From NCBI RefSeq assembly GCF_002775205.1, contig NC_036446.1, positions 12,202,272-12,266,271 on the forward strand: a stretch of 64,000 nt of DNA, given 5' to 3'. Within the stretch, counting starts at the first letter, position 1, and the number at the start of each line of letters is the position of its first letter. The position numbers were made by a program, and so were the translations under genes. This DNA is from Xiphophorus maculatus. Its lineage: Eukaryota > Chordata > Actinopteri > Cyprinodontiformes > Poeciliidae. Under the pieces are notes generated by a model, which saw only the letters and a list, made by a program, of their open reading frames with translations, was not told the origin of the DNA and made no database searches. This document shows, piece by piece, positions 24,001 to 33,000 of the stretch.

Positions 24001-27000
24001 GTCCTATTGATCAACAATTACCAAAACATTACTGTGTGATGCAAACAAAGAGAAACTCAGGTTGTTGCATTTCTTTTTAAATGAGATGAAACTGTAGTGA
24101 ATGTATTGATACGAAGCTGCTGATTGTGTTAGAAATTCAGAGCTTTTAGCAGAACAAATAATGGCGAAGGTGTTAGTATTTTCTGGTGCTGGTCGGTGTA
24201 ACTACTTTTGCAAATCTGCCTGATACTGAATATTTTTTCTGATTCTCAATAAATAAATAAAGGGTTATTTGAGACAATGCTTCAGTCAAGTATTTTTCTC
24301 AAGCATGTTTTTTCATCTTCAGAAATCTTTACTGTGTTTGTGTTTCTACCATAAATGTGATTTAGGTGACCTCATAAATATATTTTTTTCTCAATCATTT
24401 CTGAATTTTTCCCAAATGGATAAAAATGTTTTCCCGTTTTTAACACACCTTTCTACGTTTTCTAGGAAACATTTGTAAAAATAATTTTGTTTTTTCCCGG
24501 TTTTCAAGCTTTTTCAAGGTGGAAAAGCAGAAAAACGTTTAGCCTGTATCGTCTCTAAACAGGCCAGTGAGTAAAGAGGGAAAGGAGGAATTTCTCTTAC
24601 TGTTTTGGTACAAACAGATTTCAGAGCGACGAGGAGATAAGAGCTCAGACGAGACAGGCAGGAGACGAACAGAGAGGAAGCTGTAAAACCTGAGCAGAGA
24701 GAGTCGGTGGTAGAAATGGCTTCAGACGGCAGATTTCAGTTTTTAAGGCTTTGGGATGAGGAAGAGGAAGAGTTTAGGGAGGAAGAGGAAAGAAATAACT
24801 CTGTTGGTGAGGAGCAGCCACTTTGTTTGGGAATCTCACAATGGCACAGGTGTGATCTTTTAGATGGTAAGTCTGAATTTGCTGATTGAAAATTTCTGTC
24901 CTTTTTTTTTCTTTTCTCATTCCTTTAAAAATTGAACATTTTTGTACTTCCATTTGAGTCTCAACTGCTTCTAAAAACAGTCAGAGCGCTTAAAAAAACT
25001 TCCAGCTGTTTTCTGACAATAAGTTACTTTTTTGTTTTGGTGCCTGGAAAATGAGCCTTTTTAATATCCTATTTAAATGTGATTATTAAGTCACATTTTT
25101 TGGGCACTACGCTGTTGCCTAGCAACCCCAACCAATCCCAGCCCGTTATCTAGCAACACAAGCTGAGCTCCAGAATGTTTTTACACGCTGTACAATGGCT
25201 GCTGGAAAAGACAAGTGTTTTGTTGTCTTCCTGCATTCTTGTTGTTTGTGCAGGAGGCTCCACGTCTGCTTTTCAGAGATGCACGGTTGTATAATTGCAC
25301 ATCTGTTTCACGTGCGAGTGTAAACGCTGAGTTTGGATTGAGACCCTAAAACATTTCATTCAGAAAGAAACTCACAACAGGCAGAACTGATCAGACTAAA
25401 ATCTGTTGATCTCAGAACGATTTTCTTAAAAAGAAATGTGATGAACATGTTTTGTTTAACCCATAGATCTAAACTAACCAGTTCAAGGAAGCATAAAGGT
25501 CACCTTTAAGAAAGTTTCGGAAATGAGCTGTTGAATTTCTCGTCTTAAAATCAGAAGCTTTAAGCTGCCCACCGTTTGTGGCTGAAATGTTGAGATTGTT
25601 GCTCCTGTCCTGCAGGGTGTTCAGACCCAACCAGCCTGGACTCTCTCAGCCCCCAGGAGAAGAAGAGGCAGGGGTACATCCACGAGCTGATAGAGGCGGA
25701 GGAGAGATATGTGGAGGACCTGCAGGTTGTACTGGATGTAAGTTAATGAAAGTAGCACAAATAAAACATGACAAAACATTTGCTTTGCTCTTCATTTCAT
25801 TTCTGCACATTCATCTTATTGCTGCCTTGGTTGCAGGTTTTCTACAAGCCGATGTCTGAGTCGCGGCGGCTGAATGATGCAGAGATGGCCATGATCTTCG
25901 TCAACTGGAGGGAGCTTCTGGCCTGCAACAGTAAACTCGTGAAGTAAATATCATCTGGTGGAGCGAACAGAACCAGAAACCGATGAAGTATTCAGCGTTT
26001 AAAAAAATAATGTTTTAAACAACTTTGTGGCAACACCTCTTGGCCTGCTTTTGTTTTTTTCTAATGAAAACCTGATATTTGTAATGAGTCCCCTGATCCA
26101 ACACTTTGTAGAACCATCTGCTGGACTTTGACTAGGCCAGAAAAACAGCTTTGAGCAAGTTGCTAAAATTTGGACTGCATTTCACAACATTTGGTGGATT
26201 TTTAGAATGTTTTTATAGGAAACTTTTATCAAAATAGTTTTCAAGATTGTAGAAAAAGCAACAAAAAAAAACGAGTAAATTTTTATGCAATGCCATTTCC
26301 TTTCCCTCATTTTTAATTAATTTATTTTTAAATGTCTACAGTCTGTTGAAAGTGACATCATCAGTGATTAATAGATAGATTTGATTACAGACTCATAGTC
26401 CAGATCACATAAACAAGGAAGAATAAGAATAGATACAAATTCAAAATAGAATATACTTTATTGATCCCCAGGGGGAAATTGCTCATTCGTTGACAAGCTA
26501 CTCCATCTACGGCAGGGCTGTCCAACTCATTTTTGTTTTGGACCTAAACAAGATCATGGATTCTCTTAAAAGGCCGGTGGTGCCAGAAAGTATTGATAAA
26601 ACCAGCGAACAAACCTTTAAAATATTAATAAATTCTTTAAATTACTTTATATTGACAATTTTTTCACATTGATCAGTCCTTCCAGGGTTTTGTGATTATT
26701 TGCAATAAAAATTAAATATCTGTGGTGGTTACTTAGAAACATTTGCGGTAATTACACACACGTTTGACAGTAAATGCAACTTCTTTTTTTCTTCGCTGTA
26801 ATGATCATGGACTATAATTTGACATCAATTAAGGCTGAGGCGGCTGTTTAGTACAAGTTGGAATCACTTAAACCCGATGATTTTTATCATATTTGCCAAA
26901 AACTCTGCACTAAATTTACAGTTATGCATTAGCGCGAAAAAGTGCGGGAGTTTGACACGTGATCTAAGTGTTAAATATGAATAATACAAATATAACCACA

Positions 27001-30000
27001 AGATATAAAGTTTATATCTGTTGTAAGATATATAAACTTACAAGAGATATAAGTTTATATATCTTATCAGAGATATATAAACTTGTAAGGTATATATACA
27101 TCACTTACACATCATTATAAGTGATGTGTGTGTGTATATATATATATACTGTGTATATATATATATATATATAAGTGATGTAAGTAATTCAATACGACTG
27201 AATTTAAATACATAAATAACATTGAAACATGCAAATATGTTAATCTAAAAACAATCTATAAATGAGTGCAGAGAAAATTAGATTTAAGTTACTCAGACTT
27301 GGGCATTGTAAAAAAAAAAAAGAAAAGACTAACCTTTTAGGAATCAATCATATTCATGAATACTTTTTGCACATTTCTGGATGCTATCTAAGCTGATAAT
27401 AATATAAAAGTTAACCATAAAAGCTGCATATTTTATTACATTTAAGTTTAAAATGGATCATATGTTGTGTTCAGGGCTCTCCTTGGTCGGAAGAAAACCA
27501 CGGGGGACAACATGCCGGTTCAGAGGATCGGAGACATCCTGGCCTCTGAGTTGTCCCACATGCAGCCTTACATCAGCTTCTGCTCGTCCCAGTTCAACGG
27601 CGCTGCGCTGCTCCAGACCCGCACCGACAACGAGCCAGAATTCAAGGCATTCCTCAAGGTAGGAGGAAGAGGACGAAAAACGAAATGAGGAAAGACGGGA
27701 AGAGGTCAGGAATCCTTTGGAGCAGAGGAAACGTTTCCACTGAGGGATCTGAGATTTAATCTGTGTGGCCCAACAGAGCTAACCCAGAAATTTATAGAGT
27801 TAAATAGTATTTATTTTCTAGTTTTACAGAGCCCCTTTGGGTAGTTGATAAAACCCATTTACAAACTGATAAAATATTAATAAATAAACGTCTCTGCATT
27901 CGAAATGTTGTCACAATGATGAAACATAGTCAATAAAATGAAAGGCAGCAGAAAGAAGAAAAAAAATCTCATATCAGCCCCCCTTTAATATATTTAAACA
28001 AAATGGATGTACAAAAAACAAAAACAACATTCAGATGGATTCACATTATTCTGTTTCACATTTATTCAAAGAACTAACTTTTACCTTTTATTATTGTGAC
28101 TGTATACAAAATTTGCCAATTTAAAAGGTAATGAAAAAGAAAACATTCCTCAGGGATCCATATAACGTTTTTGAAAGCTACGTTGGCTAACGTTGCCTTT
28201 TTTCTGTCCAGAAAATCGCGACAGACTACAGGTGTAAAGGCATGCCGCTGTCCAGCTTCCTGCTGAAGCCGATGCAGCGGATCACTCGCTACCCGCTGCA
28301 CATTAAAAACGTAGGTCGTCCAGTTAGTGCCCTGAAGCAGTCTCTCTGTGACCCGTATGTTGCTGTTCGTTAAAGATGATCTTCGGTGTGTGTAGATCCT
28401 GGAGTGCACAGCAGAGGGCCATCCTGACCGCGGCCAGCTGAAAGAGGCTCTGGAGAAAGCGGAGGAACTCTGTCAGCAGGTTCTTCAGCTTTTAATCTCA
28501 TTAATATGCTGCTGCTTTTTCTTCTGGATGAAACGGCGACCAGACGTTTTTGTTTCTGTCCAGGTGAACGAAGGCGTCAGGGAGAAGGAGAACTCTGACA
28601 GGCTGGAGTGGATCCAGAACCACGTACAATGTGACGGCGCTATGGAGGTAATGAGCGTTAAGCACTCATAAACTCATAAGAGATTATAATAAAAAAGATT
28701 AATTAATCTTCTCTCTTCTCACAGCATTTGGTGTTTAACTCTCTGACAAACTGTTTGGGCCCCAGAAAACTGCTGCACAGCGGAAAGGTGAGCGAATCTG
28801 AATCAATAAAAGTTGATCTGCATGTTCTGAAAGTTTAACAATTTAAATGTTTTTTTTTATGTAATAAATGATAAATAATAAATGACAAGGTAAAAAAAAT
28901 CTTTAAATATAAGCATTTACAATTTTCTTTAATATATTTTTTAAAACCTTAATACATTTAACTCTAATAAAAAAATCTGAACATCCCTAAAGCAACAAAA
29001 AATATATAATGAAATTTTTTCCACAACAGTTTCAGACATAAATTTCCATAGCAAATGTTAAATATATTAAGTTGTAAATGAACACATTACTTTATGTTCG
29101 GATAAATGAAGGATCAAAAATTGCTTCTTTTCTGTTAGTCTCAGAGTTGCAGTTTTTGGAAAATTCTAAAAATAAATGTAATTTGGCAAATTTGAGGAAT
29201 ATTCAACCCAAAATGGATTGAAAATAAAACTGGAATGGTACAAATTGTCCCTTTGCGGTCTTTTAAAATGCGTTTTTATTCTAACAAGTAGATTTTCTTG
29301 TCTTTTCAAACAGTAATTTAATTGTTTTTTAATTATCTAATGTGTCTATTTTTCAGATGTACAAGGCAAAAAGCAGCAAGGAGCTCTGGGCTTTCCTTTT
29401 CAACGACTTCCTGCTTTTAACTCATGCTGCCAAACAGTTCACCTCTTCTGGGCCTGACAAGCTGTTCAGCAAGAGGAACAATGTCCAGCTCAAGATGTAC
29501 AAACCAGTAAGAAACCTCCACAGAAACCAGTTTCATTTTTAAACATCCACCAATCAGAAGTGTGTGCCCAGTTTCTTCAATCTCTGCAGAGTTTTGAGCT
29601 GCTGAAGATGGAAAAACGAAACGATCGATTGATCGATCGAATTAATCATTTAAATTGTGAACTAATTTAGTAATCGATTAATTAACTGTATACAGACTCA
29701 AAGAACATCCCAATTGCAGAAAAAACAACAGAGCAGCAATTTAACCAAACCTTTGTAAATATGTCTGACCCAGAAATGGATTAATTTGCATATTTACCAT
29801 ATTTCTAATATTATTTAAAAAGGCTTAAATAGAAACTCTGCAGTCTGTTAACTTTCTTTTAATCTGATTAATCATCAGAATAATCAATAACTAAAATAAT
29901 CAATAGTTATAGCCGTAGTAAAAACAGCATTTTTTAGCCTTTCAACCTGTTTGGTTGTTGATTTTCACATTTAACGGTGTTGGCATCACCCAGGATCCTC

Positions 30001-33000
30001 CGCAGTGTTGAATTGTTTTCTTTAATCTGGTGAATTAAATGGACTGATTTTGCAGTGTCTTCTTCAAAAGGTTGCAATCAAAGTTACCAGCTTTATTTTT
30101 GCAATAATAACATGCTCTTACAATGAATTTGAAATTTCTGGACGAGACAGAAAAAAAAAAGAATATTATCACTTAAAGTGCAAATAAGGTTTTCAAATAT
30201 CTTCTTGAAATAGAAACTTTAACAGTACAAAAGAAGAACTCAAATAAAACTTAACCAAAACAAAAAGTCACAACAAAATAAAACTAAACTATAAAGATAA
30301 CTCAAACTCTGATAACTCTGCCTCTGGCAGCCTCTGTTGTAGTGAACAGTAAAATAATTTTATTTATATAGCATATTTTCATCAACAAGGTAGTTCAAAC
30401 GTTTACATGAATTAGAAGGAAAAGAAAAGCAACAAACCAAAAGAAAGACAAAAACATAAAGGTACATGTTTGTTCCCCATGTTTAAAAACATTTACAAAC
30501 TAGTTGGGGTTTCTCTGGATCTTAAGTTTGTTCTGGATTAGAGAGGTAAAAAACTAAATGCTGGTTCCAGATGTTCTGGATGAGTTCTAGATGTGTATAA
30601 AACTAAATGTTGGTTCCAGATGTTCTGGATGAGTTCTAGGTGTGTATAAAACTAAATGTTGGTTCCAGTTGTTCTGGATGAGTTCTAGGTGTGTATAAAA
30701 CTAAATGTTGGTTCCAGTTGTTCTGGATGAGTTCTAGATGTGTATAAAACTAAATGTTGGTTCCAGATGTTCTGGATGAGTTCTAGATGTGTATAAAACT
30801 AAATGTTGGTTCCAGATGTTCTGGATGAGTTCTGGATGTGTATAAAACTAAATATTGGTTCCAGATGTTCTGGGTGAGTTCTGGATGTGTATAAAACTAA
30901 ATGTTGGTTCCAGATGTTCTGGATGAGTTCTAGATGTGTATAAAACTAAATGTTGGTTCCAGATGTTCTGGGTGAGTTCTGGATGTGTATAAAACTAAAT
31001 GTTGGTTCCAGATGTTCTGGATGAGTTCTAGGTGTGTATAAAACTAAATGTTGGTTCCAGATGTTCTGGGTGAGTTCTGGATGTGTATAAAACTAAATGT
31101 TGGTTCCAGATGTTCTGGGTGAGTTCTGGATGTGTATAAAACTAAATGTTGGTTCCAGATGTTCTGGATGAGTTCTAGGTGTGTATAAAACTAAATGTTG
31201 GTTCCAGTTGTTCTGGATGAGTTTTAGATGTGTATAAAACTAAATGTTGGTTCCAGTTGTTCTGGATGAGTTCTAGGTGTGTATAAAACTAAATGTTGGT
31301 TCCAGTTGTTCTGGATGAGTTCTAGATGTGTATAAAACTAAATGTTGGTTCCAGATGTTCTGGATGAGTTCTAGATGTGTATAAAACTAAATGTTGGTTC
31401 CAGATGTTCTGGATGAGTTCTGGATGTGTATAAAACTAAATGTTGGTTCCAGATGTTCTGGGTGAGTTCTGGATGTGTATAAAACTAAATGTTGGTTCCA
31501 GATGTTCTGGATGAGTTCTAGATGTGTATAAAACTAAATGTTGGTTCCAGATGTTCTGGGTGAGTTCTGGATGTGTATAAAACTAAATGTTGGTTCCAGA
31601 TGTTCTGGATGAGTTCTAGGTGTGTATAAAACTAAATGTTGGTTCCAGTTGTTCTGGGTGAGTTCTAGATGTGTATAAAACTAAATGTTGGTTCCAGATG
31701 TTCTGGGTGAGTTCTGGATGTGTATAAAACTAAATGTTGGTTCCAGATGTTCTGGGTGAGTTCTGGATGTGTATAAAACTAAATGTTGGTTCCAGATGTT
31801 CTGGATGAGTTCTAGGTGTGTATAAAACTAAATGTTGGTTCCAGTTGTTCTGGATGAGTTCTAGATGTGTATAAAACTAAATGTTGGTTCCAGTTGTTCT
31901 GGATGAGTTCTAGATGTGTATAAAACTAAATATTGGTTCCAGATGTTCTGGGTGAGTTCTGGATGTGTATAAAACTAAATGTTGGTTCCAGATGTTCTGG
32001 GTGAGTTCTGGATGTGTATAAAACTAAATGTTGGTTCCAGATGTTCTGGATGAGTTCTAGGTGTGTATAAAACTAAATGTTGGTTCCAGTTGTTCTGGAT
32101 GAGTTCTAGATGTGTATAAAACTAAATGTTGGTTCCAGTTGTTCTGGATGAGTTCTAGGTGTGTATAAAACTAAATGTTGGTTCCAGTTGTTCTGGATGA
32201 GTTCTAGATGTGTATAAAACTAAATATTGGTTCCAGATGTTCTGGATGAGTTCTAGATGTGTATAAAACTAAATGTTGGTTCCAGATGTTCTGGATGAGT
32301 TCTAGATGTGTAAAAAACTAAATGTTGGTTCTCCATGTTTGATTCTTGCTTTGTGTTGCTAAGTAACAAACTAACAGGAGTTTCTCTTGGTCTTGCTCCA
32401 ATATTGAGCTAAATGTTGGTCTAAAGTAATAAACACTCCACCGTTTATAAAAGTAGTGAACTAAACAGACAGACCAGGCGAAGAAATGAGACATTAGAAA
32501 GTGGAAACCCGTTTCCTGTTCTCCACAGCCTGTTCTGCTGAACGAGGTTCTAGTGAAGCTTCCGGATCCCTCCAGCGACGAGCCCATCTTCCACATCTCC
32601 CACATCGACAAAGTCTACATGCTGCGGACCGACAACATCAACGAGCGGTAGCTGCTCACCAGCTAGCATCACTCTGATAAACTCAGCAGATTCAGTGTTT
32701 TCACAAACTCTCTGTGTGTCGTCAGGACTTCCTGGGTTCAGAAGATAAAAGTGGCTTCGGAGGAGTTCATCGATACTGAGAAGAGGAAGAGGGAAAAGGT
32801 TTATCAAGGTTGGTCATTCGGAGCGGCCATGTTTGGCTCTGCTGTGTTTTGGTCTGAGTTAAACGTCAAAACCGTCAAACGTGTGTTTGCAGCTCGTTCT
32901 ATAAAGGGCACTGGAATTGGCAGACTCCTCGTCACCATCCTGGAAGCCACCGAGCTCAAAGCAGCAAAACCCAACGGTGAGTCTCCTTCTCCTCATCTCC

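Larger units (their letters stand above)
19274..24262 (+). other. itsn2: Candidate end of the short itsn2 isoform (read-through stop, spliced stop exon, poly(A) cluster)
   Basis: SH3E ends with phase 1 at 19273. Reading on without splicing gives Cys-Glu and then TAA at 19279-19281. A second possibility is the strong pyrimidine tract and TAG at 19531-19533. An exon from 19534 would read Trp-Arg and then TAG at 19538-19540. Either would end a protein just after SH3E, as in the known intersectin short forms. An overlapping AATAAATAAATAAA cluster lies at 24248-24261, so a long 3' UTR is possible. The interval also contains several transposon copies. Which route is used, if any, needs transcript data. 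Confidence 0.4.
25616..28647 (+). other. itsn2: itsn2 DH (RhoGEF) domain exons
   Basis: Exons 25616-25737, 25837-25943, 27475-27658, 28212-28310, 28396-28479 and 28564-28647 encode the Dbl-homology domain, which loads Cdc42 with GTP. Recognisable blocks are [20 protein letters not shown] (first conserved region), [30 protein letters not shown], the strongly conserved [20 protein letters not shown], and [19 protein letters not shown]. The first codon after SH3E is completed as Trp across the intron, giving WCSD, as in the long mammalian form. No catalytic-block residue looks lost. Confidence 0.95.

Noticed and set aside
30553..32330. Series of promoters because of a repeated TATAAA
   Set aside because: The motif recurs only because the 49-bp unit is repeated; no start site or downstream element supports promoter activity.
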